DNA from: Dactylosporangium roseum
GTDB taxonomy: Bacteria; Actinomycetota; Actinomycetes; Mycobacteriales; Micromonosporaceae
NCBI RefSeq assembly: GCF_025264685.1
Contig: NZ_CP073721.1
Location: 4,703,001-4,767,000, forward strand
DNA length: 64,000 nucleotides
Direction: 5' to 3'
The notes under the pieces: model-generated
The model's database searches: none
The model's input: the letters and a program-made list of their open reading frames with translations, nothing else
Told to the model about the DNA's origin: nothing
Position numbers and translations under genes: made by a program
Shown: positions 34,861-42,872 of the stretch, piece by piece
Position numbering within the stretch: the first letter of the stretch is position 1
Layout: each line of letters begins with the position of its first letter

Positions 34861-35298
34861 GTGGCGGGCGATGCCGGACGCCTCCCCGACGCCGAGCTGC
34901 TGGTCATGCTCGACGCCGACTCCCAGGGCTGGGCTCTCGCGCGTTCGGTGCGCGAGGGAGGGCACATCGTCGACTTCGAGCTCACCTACGTCAACGACGC
35001 CGGGTGCCGGCTGCTGGGCCGGGCGAGGGAGGCGCTGCTGGGCGTCCGGTGCCGCCGGCTGTGGCCGGACGCGATGCACGACGGCACCCTGCGGCTGTAC
35101 CGGCAGGTGGTCGAGCGGCGAAAGCCGATGACCCGGACGGTGTACCACGACCGGGCCACCCTCTCCGGGCACTTCGAGCTGTCCGTCGGGCCGTTCGGGG
35201 ACGGGTTCGCCGCCCGTTTCGTCGACCTCCGGCAGCTCACCGTGGCCCCGCAGTCGGCGGGCGGCAAGCAGGTCTGGTTCGAGCTCCGCCGCCCGTGA
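34861..35298 (+). CDS. PAS-like sensory protein
   Basis: About 145 residues, most of it one PAS-like domain: LLVMLDADSQGWALARSVREGGHIVDFELTYVNDAGCRLLGRAREALLGVRCRRLWPDAMHDGTLRLYRQVVERRKP, followed by a short beta-strand end. The YVNDAG..LLGR pattern is typical of PAS domains. There is no output domain, so it may be a stand-alone ligand or partner binder. Two starts compete: ATG 34822 close after a TATCGT box, and GTG 34861 after GGGAGGGGGG. I chose the latter since the former would then be the transcription start. Confidence 0.65.
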   Translation: MAGDAGRLPDAELLVMLDADSQGWALARSVREGGHIVDFELTYVNDAGCRLLGRAREALLGVRCRRLWPDAMHDGTLRLYRQVVERRKPMTRTVYHDRATLSGHFELSVGPFGDGFAARFVDLRQLTVAPQSAGGKQVWFELRRP

Positions 35299-35429
35299 AC
35301 CGGCTGAGGGGCGTCACGCACCGCCGCCGCGTAGCGGCGGCCGCTGCGCTCGCCGCGCGCGGCGCCGGCCCGGCGCGGCCGGCGACGCGGGCGCATCCCG
35401 GCGGCGCCGAATGGGTACCACGTCCCGGC

Positions 35430-36389
35430 ATGACGGTCATCGGCTTCCACAACTCGCATGAGCAGATCCACCCGGCCGCGCTGCTGGACGCGGTGCGGCG
35501 CGCCGAGGCGGCGGGATTCGCCGCCGCCATGTGTTCCGACCACTTCTCGCCGTGGAGCGCCCGGCAGGGCCACTCCGGCTTCGCCTGGTCGTGGCTCGGG
35601 GCCGCCCTACAGGCCACCGGCCTGCCGTTCGGGATCGTCAACGCCCCCGGTCAGCGGTACCATCCAGCGATCATCGCCCAGTCGATCGGCACGCTCGCCG
35701 CGATGTACCCGGGGCGGTTCTGGGCGGCGCTGGGCACCGGTGAGGCCAGCAACGAGCACATCACCGGCGGTGGCTGGCCGCGCAAGGACGTCCGCAACGC
35801 GCGGCTGCGCGAGTGCGTCGACATCATCCGGGCGCTGCTGGCCGGCGAGGAGGTCAGCCACGACGGGCTCGTCACCGTCGACCGGGCCCGGCTGTGGACC
35901 CGCCCGGACGAGCCGGTGCGGCTGATCGGGCCGGCCGTCAGCGTCGAGACCGCCGGCTGGGTCGCCGAGTGGGCCGACGGCCTGATCACCGTCAACCAGC
36001 CGGTCGAGCGCCTGCGCCGCATGATCGAGGCGTACCGCGGGGCCGGCGGCCGCGGCGAGATCTGCCTCCAGGTGCATCTTAGCTGGGCCCCGACCCAGGA
36101 GGAGGCGACGGCGATCGCGCACGACCAGTGGCGCAGCAACGTCTTCGCGGCGCCCGTCTGCTGGGACCTCGAGATGACCGACCACTTCGACGAGGTGTCG
36201 CGGGAGGTCACCGCCGAGCAGGTCGGGCGGATCGTCCACGTGAGCGCCGACCCGGCCCGGCACGCCGAGATCCTCAACGGATACGTCGAGCTGGGCTTCG
36301 ACCAGATCTATCTGCACCACGTCGGCCAGCGGCAGGCGGCCTTCATCGACACGTTCGGCGCCAAGGTGCTTCCGCAACTGACCCGGTAG
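35430..36389 (+). CDS. F420-dependent LLM-class oxidoreductase
   Basis: A 319-residue luciferase-like monooxygenase-fold protein of the TIGR03557-like group of F420-binding enzymes related to F420-dependent glucose-6-phosphate dehydrogenase. Motifs seen: MTVIGFHNSHEQIHPAALLDAVRRAEAAGFAAAMCSDHFSPWSARQGHSGFAWSWLGAALQ at the N-terminus and PGRFWAALGTGEASNEHITGGGWP in the centre, the latter typical of the F420 group. Substrate unknown. Start ATG 35430 fits the family, although no strong binding site precedes it. It converges on the AsnB-type gene with a five-base gap. Confidence 0.9.
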   Translation: MTVIGFHNSHEQIHPAALLDAVRRAEAAGFAAAMCSDHFSPWSARQGHSGFAWSWLGAALQATGLPFGIVNAPGQRYHPAIIAQSIGTLAAMYPGRFWAALGTGEASNEHITGGGWPRKDVRNARLRECVDIIRALLAGEEVSHDGLVTVDRARLWTRPDEPVRLIGPAVSVETAGWVAEWADGLITVNQPVERLRRMIEAYRGAGGRGEICLQVHLSWAPTQEEATAIAHDQWRSNVFAAPVCWDLEMTDHFDEVSREVTAEQVGRIVHVSADPARHAEILNGYVELGFDQIYLHHVGQRQAAFIDTFGAKVLPQLTR

Positions 36390-36394
36390 TCAGG

Positions 36395-38260
36395 TCAGGC
36401 GTTGACCAGGAGGCGGACGGGGTAGCGGCGCAACCACAGGTCGAGGCCGAGCAGCAGTTCGATCGAGCGCCGGTTCGGCGCGAGCCCGCTGCTGTCCAGC
36501 GGGGTGGCGAGCACCTCCCGGACGCGGTGCGGGTCGATCAGCGCCGAGACCGGGGCGCTCGGGTCGTCGACGAGTTCGCTCAGCGAGCGGCGCAGCGACC
36601 GCTCGTAGGCCGGGTCCTGGGTCGAGGGGTAGGGGCTCTTGCGCCGCCGCAGCACCGATTCGGGCAGCAGGTCGGCGACGGCGGCCCGCAGCAGGCTCTT
36701 CTCCCGGCCGTCGAACGTCCGCATCGACCAGGGCGTGTTGTAGACGTACTCGACCAGGCGGTGGTCGCAGTACGGCACCCGGACCTCCAGCCCGTTGGCC
36801 ATGCTCATCCGATCCTTGCGGTCCAGCAGGATCTGCACGAAGCGGGTCAGGTGCAGGTAGGAGATCTCGCGCATCCGCCGCTCCCTCGGGCCCTCGCCCG
36901 GCAGGTGCTCGACCTCGCCGAGCGCCTGGAGGTACGCCGCCTCGCGGTAGCCGTCCAGATCCATCGCGCGGGCCAGGTCCGGAGCGAGAAGCTGATCGGT
37001 GGCGTCCCGCCGGTCCCCCAGCGCCGCCAGCCAGGGGAACGTGTGGGCGGCGACCGCCTGCGGGTCGTGGAACCAGGCGTACCCGCCGAACACCTCGTCG
37101 GCGGACTCGCCGGACAACGCGACCGTGGAGTGCTCCCGCACCGCGCGGAAGAGCAGATAGAGGGAGACGTACAGGTCACCGAGGCCGGTCGGCAGGTCGT
37201 TGGCGGCCAGCACCTCCGTGCGGTACAGCGGATCCGTCAGCTCGGCGCTGTTGAGCACGATGTCGGCGTGCCGTGCCCCGATGTGGTCGACCACCTCGTG
37301 CACGAACGGCGTGTCCGGCTGGTCGCGCACGGCGTCCGGCCGGAAGTGCTCGGTCTGCCCGACGAAGTCGACCGCGAACGAGTGGACCGCCCCGAGCCCG
37401 TCCTGACGCAACGCCTCGGCGGCGAGCACGGTGATCGCCGACGAGTCCAGCCCGCCGGACAGCAGGGTGCACAGCGGCACGTGCGCGATGAGCTGCCGGC
37501 GGACGATGTCCTCCAGCAGCTCCCGCACGGCGTGGACGGTCGTGTCGAGGTCGTCCGGGTGCGGGTGGGAGACGACCCGCCAGTACCGGCGTAGTCGCAA
37601 CCCGTCCCGGTCGATGACGGCGACGTGGCCCGGCGGCAGCTCCCGCACCCCGCGGTAGACGCCGTGCCCCGGCGTCTTCACCATCGCCAGCAGCTCCCGC
37701 AGCCCGTCGAGGTCCACCTCGGCGGGCACGTCGGGATGGGCGAGCAGGCCCTTCGGCTCGGAGGCGAAGAGCACCCCGTCGTCGGTCTCGTGGTAGAACA
37801 GCGGCTTCACGCCCATCCGGTCCCGGACGAGCATCAGGCGCTGCCGGGGCCCGTCCCACACGCCGAAGGCGTACATGCCGTTGAGCCGCTCGGCGCAGTG
37901 CTCGCCCCATTCGAGGTATGCGTGGAGCACCACCTCGGTGTCGGACTCGGTCTGGAACGAGTGGCCGAGCGCGATCAGCTCCGAGCGCAGTTCCCGGAAG
38001 TTGTACACCTCGCCGCTGTAGGTGAGGGCGGCGAGCACGTCCTCCCCGGCGAGCCGTCCACGGCCGGCGAGCATGGGCTGGCGGCCGCCGGCCAGGTCGA
38101 TGACGGCCAGCCGGCGGTGGCCGATGCCGCAGTGCTCGCCGACCCAGAGCCCTTCGGCGTCAGGGCCCCGCAGCGCGGCGGTGGCCGTCATCGCCCGCAG
38201 CGCCGCCTGCTCGTGGACGAGGTTCCGCCGGTACGCGACCCAGCCGACAATCCCGCACAT
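36395..38260 (-). CDS. asnB: AsnB-type glutamine amidotransferase (first copy)
   Basis: A 621-residue class II amidotransferase/synthetase. Cys2 (MCGIVGW) is the glutaminase nucleophile, and SGGLDSS near residue 255 is the ATP pyrophosphatase loop. The family makes asparagine, but some members (LtsA of Corynebacterium, AsnB of Bacillus) amidate meso-diaminopimelate in peptidoglycan. Its neighbours, an L,D-transpeptidase (39 bases upstream, same strand) and a lysozyme-like protein, favour the wall role here; this is inference. The start ATG 38260 is fixed by the nucleophile. A second copy lies at 45348. Confidence 0.93.
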   Translation of the reverse strand: MCGIVGWVAYRRNLVHEQAALRAMTATAALRGPDAEGLWVGEHCGIGHRRLAVIDLAGGRQPMLAGRGRLAGEDVLAALTYSGEVYNFRELRSELIALGHSFQTESDTEVVLHAYLEWGEHCAERLNGMYAFGVWDGPRQRLMLVRDRMGVKPLFYHETDDGVLFASEPKGLLAHPDVPAEVDLDGLRELLAMVKTPGHGVYRGVRELPPGHVAVIDRDGLRLRRYWRVVSHPHPDDLDTTVHAVRELLEDIVRRQLIAHVPLCTLLSGGLDSSAITVLAAEALRQDGLGAVHSFAVDFVGQTEHFRPDAVRDQPDTPFVHEVVDHIGARHADIVLNSAELTDPLYRTEVLAANDLPTGLGDLYVSLYLLFRAVREHSTVALSGESADEVFGGYAWFHDPQAVAAHTFPWLAALGDRRDATDQLLAPDLARAMDLDGYREAAYLQALGEVEHLPGEGPRERRMREISYLHLTRFVQILLDRKDRMSMANGLEVRVPYCDHRLVEYVYNTPWSMRTFDGREKSLLRAAVADLLPESVLRRRKSPYPSTQDPAYERSLRRSLSELVDDPSAPVSALIDPHRVREVLATPLDSSGLAPNRRSIELLLGLDLWLRRYPVRLLVNA

Positions 38261-38299
38261 GCCGAGCCTCGTACCCTCCCGGCGCCCCTTCGCAACCGT

Positions 38300-39433
38300 T
38301 CACGCCTTGTACTGTTCCCACGGGATGTCCCACGCCGTCCAGCCGTCGCCGGGGTCCAGCCCCACCTCGGTGTTGCGCGTGGTCACCGGGTCGCCGACGA
38401 GCGTCTGTTCGTAGAGCCACCTGGCGTTGTCGGTGGAGACGTTGGTGCATCCGTGCGAGACGTTGCGGCGCCCCTGGTCCCCGACCGACCACGGCGCGGC
38501 GTGGATGTACTGCCCACCCCACGTCAGGCGCATCGCGAACTGGACCGGGGCGGTGTACTCCGGCGTGCGGAACACCGTGTACGCCTCCCGCGACATGATC
38601 ACGGTGTTGCCGCTCGACGTCGGTGTCGACGACTTGCCCAGACTCACCGGCGCGGTCTTCACGAGCGCGTCGTTCTGGTAGACGCTGAGTTGTTTGGTCG
38701 CGTTGTCGATGTCGATGACGAGCTTCCGGCCGATCGTGACCGTGGCGGAGGCGTCCTCGTCGGCGTAACGGTCGCCGATCCGCACACCGTCGAGCGCCTT
38801 CCGCGCGGTGATCTTCGTGCCCGGCTGCCAGTACTTCTCCGGCCGGTACATCACCTGCTTGCCGCCGAACCAGCGCCACGCGCCCGGCTGCGGCGGGTCG
38901 CTCTTGACGAAGAGGCGCTGCTGCACGGCGGCGCGGGACTGCTCCGGCACGTCGGAGCCGAACTCGACGACGATCGGCATGCCGACGCCGTAGGTCCCGC
39001 CGTTGGTCAGCATCAGCTCGGACGTGACGGCCTGGCCTTTCGGCTTCGCCATCGTGGTGAACCTGGACTCGTGGGTCACGGCCTTGTTGTCCTTGCCGAC
39101 GGCCGTGACCTTCGCGGTGTAGGCGGTGTCGTACCGCAGTGTCGTGGCCGGCACCCAGGCCGCGCCGTCCTCCCGGAACTCACCGGCGACCCGCTGGCCC
39201 GTCGCGTCGGTCAGCGACATGTCGGTGATCTTCCCATCGGTGACCTTCGTGCCGATCTCGGTGCTGACGGGCACGCCCGAGTTCCCCGCCGGCGGTGTGA
39301 CGACCAGGCCGACCGGTGGTGTGGTCGACTTCGTCGCCGTCGGCTTCTTGGCACCGTCGCACGCGGACAGCCCGAGTTGTGCCCCCACCGCGAGCACAAC
39401 CAGCATCATCGCGCTCCGGCGCAGCCCCGTCAT
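38300..39433 (-). CDS. L,D-transpeptidase lipoprotein
   Basis: A 377-residue exported enzyme that makes 3-3 cross-links between DAP residues of peptidoglycan or attaches proteins. A lipobox ends LSAC at Cys25. Two Ig-like domains follow, then the YkuD catalytic domain with SHGCTNVSTDN, where Cys329 is the nucleophile, and the HAAPWS histidine region before it. This is the mycobacterial LdtMt2 layout. ATG 39433. It is followed by asnB on the same strand, and a strong hairpin lies upstream, so the two form a transcript. Confidence 0.93.
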   Translation of the reverse strand: MTGLRRSAMMLVVLAVGAQLGLSACDGAKKPTATKSTTPPVGLVVTPPAGNSGVPVSTEIGTKVTDGKITDMSLTDATGQRVAGEFREDGAAWVPATTLRYDTAYTAKVTAVGKDNKAVTHESRFTTMAKPKGQAVTSELMLTNGGTYGVGMPIVVEFGSDVPEQSRAAVQQRLFVKSDPPQPGAWRWFGGKQVMYRPEKYWQPGTKITARKALDGVRIGDRYADEDASATVTIGRKLVIDIDNATKQLSVYQNDALVKTAPVSLGKSSTPTSSGNTVIMSREAYTVFRTPEYTAPVQFAMRLTWGGQYIHAAPWSVGDQGRRNVSHGCTNVSTDNARWLYEQTLVGDPVTTRNTEVGLDPGDGWTAWDIPWEQYKA

Positions 39434-39506
39434 GTTCTCTGCCTGTGTACGGACATGGTGCGATCGTCACGTGGATCGGGGCGACGCCGGGACAGAACAC
39501 GAGTGA

Positions 39507-39554
39507 CCGCCGGAGGGATGTCCCGATCCCGGGACCACGACGTCCCTCCGGCGG
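39507..39554 (-). terminator. Strong hairpin after lysozyme-like gene
   Basis: Perfect 12-base stem CCGCCGGAGGGA (39507-39518) with its complement at 39543-39554 and a 24-base loop that can pair further. It separates the lysozyme-like gene from the L,D-transpeptidase gene. Confidence 0.8.
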
Positions 39555-39560
39555 ACCGGT

Positions 39561-40457
39561 TCACACGACGGCGTCCACGATCTGCTCCGCGAGCGGCTGC
39601 CACTTGGCGTACGCGTCCGGGAACGCCGACACCTGCACCGTCTGGGCCGCGACGGTGATGGCGAGCTGCGCCCAATTGGGGATCCGGACCAGCGCGGCGT
39701 AGAACCGGCGGGCGGACTCGTGGGGATCCATCAACTGCTCGACGCTCCCCCAGCTCGGTCGCTGCTGGAACAGGCCGATCGAGTCGTGGTCGTACCCCAC
39801 GCCCTCGTTGGGATGCCCCATCGACCCCGGCACGTTCGGGTTCGCGAGGACCCGCAGGTGGCTCTCCTGCAGCGCGGTGGCGAGCGCGATCACGTACGCG
39901 CGCGGCGGCAGGTTCATCTGCTGGCCGGCCTCGATGATCGCCACGGCGTTGTCCATCTCGTCCTGGGAAAGGCCCCCGACGGGCGCGTGGACGGTCGGTG
40001 ACGGCGCCGCCGAGGGAGCCGCGGTCGCCGCCGGTGGTGACACCTGCGCCGACGGCGGCCGCGCCGGCGCCGGCGCCGCCTTCGTCGGGGGGACACCGCG
40101 CGGATGGCCGGACCACGGCAGCGGCATGCGCCGGAGGTCGCGGGAGACGCCGCCACCGGCCGGCGAGCGCTCCGCGTCGCCCACGAACGCGACCCCGGCC
40201 TCCGAACCGAGCGGCGCGGCCGACGAACTCAGCGTCGAGGCGAGCGCGGCCGCCGTGATCGTGATGACGGCGGCCACCGCCACCCGGGTTCGCAGCGGTG
40301 CCGGCACGGTCGAGGCGAGCCCGATCCGCGACCCGACGTATGCGAGGGCCTTGTGGCGGCCACGGCGGTAGCGATGGAGGTAACGACGGAACCGGCGGAG
40401 TCCACGAACATGCGCGGCACCGCTGAGCTGCTGATCTTCCTCGGCGCCCGGAAACAT
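39561..40457 (-). CDS. Lysozyme-like (transglycosylase-type) membrane protein
   Basis: A 298-residue protein with a basic cytoplasmic N-terminus, one membrane helix at about 58-77, a Pro/Ala linker, and a C-terminal lysozyme-like domain: LPPRAYVIALATALQESHLRVLANPNVPGSMG, GYDHDSIGLFQQRPSWG and QTVQVSAFPDAYAKW. The glutamate of LQES is the likely catalytic acid. This domain occurs widely in actinobacterial wall proteins often annotated only as hypothetical. A TACGCT box six bases before ATG 40457 suggests a leaderless message. Faces outward, so it acts on peptidoglycan. Confidence 0.85.
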   Translation of the reverse strand: MFPGAEEDQQLSGAAHVRGLRRFRRYLHRYRRGRHKALAYVGSRIGLASTVPAPLRTRVAVAAVITITAAALASTLSSSAAPLGSEAGVAFVGDAERSPAGGGVSRDLRRMPLPWSGHPRGVPPTKAAPAPARPPSAQVSPPAATAAPSAAPSPTVHAPVGGLSQDEMDNAVAIIEAGQQMNLPPRAYVIALATALQESHLRVLANPNVPGSMGHPNEGVGYDHDSIGLFQQRPSWGSVEQLMDPHESARRFYAALVRIPNWAQLAITVAAQTVQVSAFPDAYAKWQPLAEQIVDAVV

Positions 40458-40699
40458 CCGGCGAGCGTAGGACGTCCCCGGTCCGGTGCCGCACCGGGTC
40501 CGCGCAGCGGACCGCCGGACGATGGGTACAGCGCAGGTGGACCCCGGGCGGTCGGCGAACGCACCCGGTCACATCGCCAGGCACCCGCACGCATGCTGGC
40601 TGAGCAGCGCAGGGGGTACAAATCCCACCTGCCCACCCGCTAGTGTCGTCCTGTCCACCCTGGCTGACCGTCACCACCAGGAGTGACTCCGGGGTGGAT
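40458..40699. other. Divergent intergenic region before riboswitch
   Basis: Holds the minus-strand promoter of the lysozyme-like gene (TACGCT at 40469-40464) and must hold the plus-strand promoter for the riboswitch transcript. No gene is seen. Confidence 0.4.
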
Positions 40700-40822
40700 C
40701 CGCCGAGTCGTGTGCGCACGAGCCGGGGAACCAGGCACAACCGGGGTGAATCCGCGAGGTCCGTCGAGCCGCGTGGTAGGGCGATCCTCCCGCCCGAACC
40801 CGTCAGCTAACCCGGTAGGCGG
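40700..40822 (+). ncRNA. ydaO/yuaA c-di-AMP riboswitch
   Basis: The conserved blocks of the ydaO aptamer stand in order: CCGCCGAGTC at the 5-prime side of P1 (40700), GCCGGGGAACCAGG (40722-40735), CCGGGGTGAATCCGCG (40741-40756), GTAGGGCGATCCTCCCGCC, CCGAACCCGTCAGCTAACC, and GGTAGGCGG, where GGCGG (40818-40822) closes P1 with CCGCC (40700-40704). Known ydaO elements bind two c-di-AMP molecules and shut off genes for wall hydrolases and ion transport. The regulated gene here is the C39-like peptidase starting at 41089. Confidence 0.93.
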
Positions 40823-41088
40823 CAACGGAAGGAGCGCGTTGCGTGCGGACCACCACGTGGCATGACACCTGTCGTCCCACCTCGACCTGCAACCTGGACG
40901 CCCGCGAGATGACGAGAGCGTCCGGGCGGTCCACGGCCCGGTAGCCGTCCGGCACCGGCCACCGATCTGCCCTGCCCCCGCCCTGCCGGCTCAGGCTTCG
41001 CCGGCCGGGTCGTTGCCCGCTGCCCGAGTCCCGCTCGTCCGGCGGGCGGCAACAGAAGCCGTGTTCCAGCACGTCTGTCGAGGTGCCC
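40823..41088 (+). other. Leader between riboswitch and peptidase gene
   Basis: About 266 untranslated bases. A hairpin GGACGC/GCGTCC around 40889-40922 and another CCGGC/GCCGG near 40995-41013 are candidates for the switch expression platform. No gene is seen. Confidence 0.4.
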
Positions 41089-41979
41089 GTGAGTTACCAG
41101 TACAAAGCCAGGCATTCACAAAACCCGGCCGATCCCGTCTCCCCGTCCCGCAGGCTGCCCCTCGTGGCGGCCTCGGCGGCGCTCGTCGCGGCGGCGGCGG
41201 CCGGCCTGACCATCTACCACTCCGCGTCCGCGGTCCCGGCCCCGGACGCACAGACCTGGGCGACGGTCGCGGATCCGTCCCAGTTGGCCGACCCGGCCGC
41301 ACGGAACCGGGAGCTGCGACAGGCCGCGCCCGAAGCGGCGACCAGTGTGCCGAAGACCGGCGCGAGCAGTGCGCCGGCCCGGCGCGGCGCGACGACCGCT
41401 CCGCCGGCCGCCGCGAAGGCTCCGAGCGCCCAGGGCACTCCGAGCGCCCAGGCCAGCCCGGCCGCCCCGGCGGCGAAGACCCTCAGCTACCAGTTCCAAT
41501 GGCAGGAGAACTTCTACTTCTGCGGCCCCGCGGCCACCCGCATCGCGCTGACCTCGCGAGGACTACAGCCGTCGCAGTCCGAGGTCGCCCAGAGCCTGCG
41601 CACCACGGTCAACGGCACCAACTCGGCCGACGACGCCACCCGCGCGCTCAACGCCTTGACCGGCGGCTCGTTCTACAAGTCCCGCTTCATCGGCACCCAG
41701 GCCGCCACCCAGGCGGACATGGACCGGTTGCGTGCGGACGTCGTCCACGCGATCTCGAACGGCTACCCTGTGGTCGCGAACATCGCGGGTTCCACCGTGG
41801 ACAACGACGGCATCGCCCACTCGTATCCGGGCGGTCACTTCCTCACGGTCGTGGGGTACAGCGACGCCGGCCAGAACGTCACGATCGCCGATCCCGCCGA
41901 TGCCCGCGGCGTCGGCCGGTACACGCTGACCACGGTCAAGCTCGCGCACTGGATCGCGCTGCGCGGCTACTCGGCCTGA
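41089..41979 (+). CDS. C39-like peptidase, membrane-anchored
   Basis: A 296-residue protein with an N-terminal membrane helix (LVAASAALVAAAAAGLTIY), an Ala/Pro-rich linker to about 130, and a papain-like peptidase C39_2 domain. Cys145 in FYFCGPAATRIAL is the nucleophile and His250 in YPGGHFLTVVGY the base; DPAD after it holds the third residue. It probably cuts peptides outside the cell, perhaps in the wall. GTG 41089 follows GAGG by five bases; a GTG six bases earlier is possible. It is under the c-di-AMP riboswitch and ends in a very strong terminator. Confidence 0.88.
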   Translation: MSYQYKARHSQNPADPVSPSRRLPLVAASAALVAAAAAGLTIYHSASAVPAPDAQTWATVADPSQLADPAARNRELRQAAPEAATSVPKTGASSAPARRGATTAPPAAAKAPSAQGTPSAQASPAAPAAKTLSYQFQWQENFYFCGPAATRIALTSRGLQPSQSEVAQSLRTTVNGTNSADDATRALNALTGGSFYKSRFIGTQAATQADMDRLRADVVHAISNGYPVVANIAGSTVDNDGIAHSYPGGHFLTVVGYSDAGQNVTIADPADARGVGRYTLTTVKLAHWIALRGYSA

Positions 41980-42027
41980 CCCGTTCGCCGGGACGCCGTC
42001 CGGCGCGGACGGCGTCCCGGCGGGGTC
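41978..42027. terminator. Bidirectional terminator
   Basis: A perfect 16-base stem (41986-42001 with 42007-42022, CGCCGGGACGCCGTCC and its complement), five-base loop, extended by GACCC/GGGTC outside after a small bulge. It lies between the convergent peptidase and oxygenase genes. Confidence 0.9.
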
Positions 42028-42032
42028 GGGCG

Positions 42033-42755
42033 TCAGCGGGTCTCGGCGGTGCCGGCGGCCGCCGGGGCGGCCGCCGTTTCGCCGGGATTGGCCTGCCGCA
42101 CCACGCCCGGCGACCGCTGGTCGTCCATCCATGCCTGGAGGGCGGGGCCGGACTCGAAGCTGGCGATCAGCGCGTACCGCGGTTCCGGGCCCAGGTGGTA
42201 GGCCGCGTGCCAGAGCCGCTCGGTGTCCACCACGAACTGGGCGCCGCGAGGCAGCGGGACGCGATGCTCGATCGTCGGGTCGTCGCGGTGCTCCCGCAGG
42301 ATCATGTAGCTGCCCGGGTCGTCGGTGAGGTTGAGCCAGACCCGCACCACCCACCCCTCGGGCTCGGGGTTCAGCCGGTTGTTGTCGTCCTGGTGCAGGT
42401 GCCGTTCGAGCACCGTGCCCTTGTCGATCGAGGGCTGTAGCTTGATGATGCGCACCCGCCCGAAGTTGGCGCCGACCGATGTCACCCAGTCGCACAGCGT
42501 CGGCGCGAGCCGGGCGTTGGAGGTCCAGACTCCGCCCTTGTCCGGCATGCCGTGCTCCCAGAACCCGCGCGGGTCGTCGTCGCCCTTCGCGGAGGCCAGC
42601 ACCGCGAAGTTCGTATCGCCCCCGGACTTCCAGTCCAGGTATTCGAGGCTCTCCCACTCCTTCGGATCCAGGTGCCCCGCGTACCGCTTCAGGGTCACGT
42701 ATCCGGTTTCGGCGAGGGACTGCAGCTTGCGATGGCGGGTGGGTATGACCGTCAC
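42033..42755 (-). CDS. AspH-like 2-oxoglutarate/Fe(II) oxygenase
   Basis: A 240-residue cupin-fold protein resembling aspartyl/asparaginyl beta-hydroxylases. The iron-binding triad seems to be His121-x-Asp123 (RHLHQDD) and His183 or His187 (LWHAAYH), and Arg193 (PRYALI) could bind 2-oxoglutarate. The strand pattern VVRVWLNLTDDPGSYMIL between them fits the family. No signal peptide, so it acts in the cytosol on a soluble precursor. GTG 42755 has GGAGG seven bases upstream. It lies 117 bases downstream of a class A PBP gene on the same strand, which hints at a peptidoglycan precursor as substrate; that is inference. Confidence 0.78.
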   Translation of the reverse strand: MTVIPTRHRKLQSLAETGYVTLKRYAGHLDPKEWESLEYLDWKSGGDTNFAVLASAKGDDDPRGFWEHGMPDKGGVWTSNARLAPTLCDWVTSVGANFGRVRIIKLQPSIDKGTVLERHLHQDDNNRLNPEPEGWVVRVWLNLTDDPGSYMILREHRDDPTIEHRVPLPRGAQFVVDTERLWHAAYHLGPEPRYALIASFESGPALQAWMDDQRSPGVVRQANPGETAAAPAAAGTAETR

Positions 42756-42872
42756 GAACCGACCTCCAGACGTCGTCGACTGTTGCTGGGGGCCGCCCTA
42801 ACCCGGATCCGTCACGGCAAACCCGACCGGCGGGATGGCCTTGGGAGTGACCCCGTTACCCTCGGACGCCCC

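Noticed and set aside
39430..40740. Extended minus-strand frame of 436 codons across the L,D-transpeptidase/lysozyme-like gap
   Set aside because: It is the wrong frame for the lysozyme-like gene and crosses a strong terminator hairpin.
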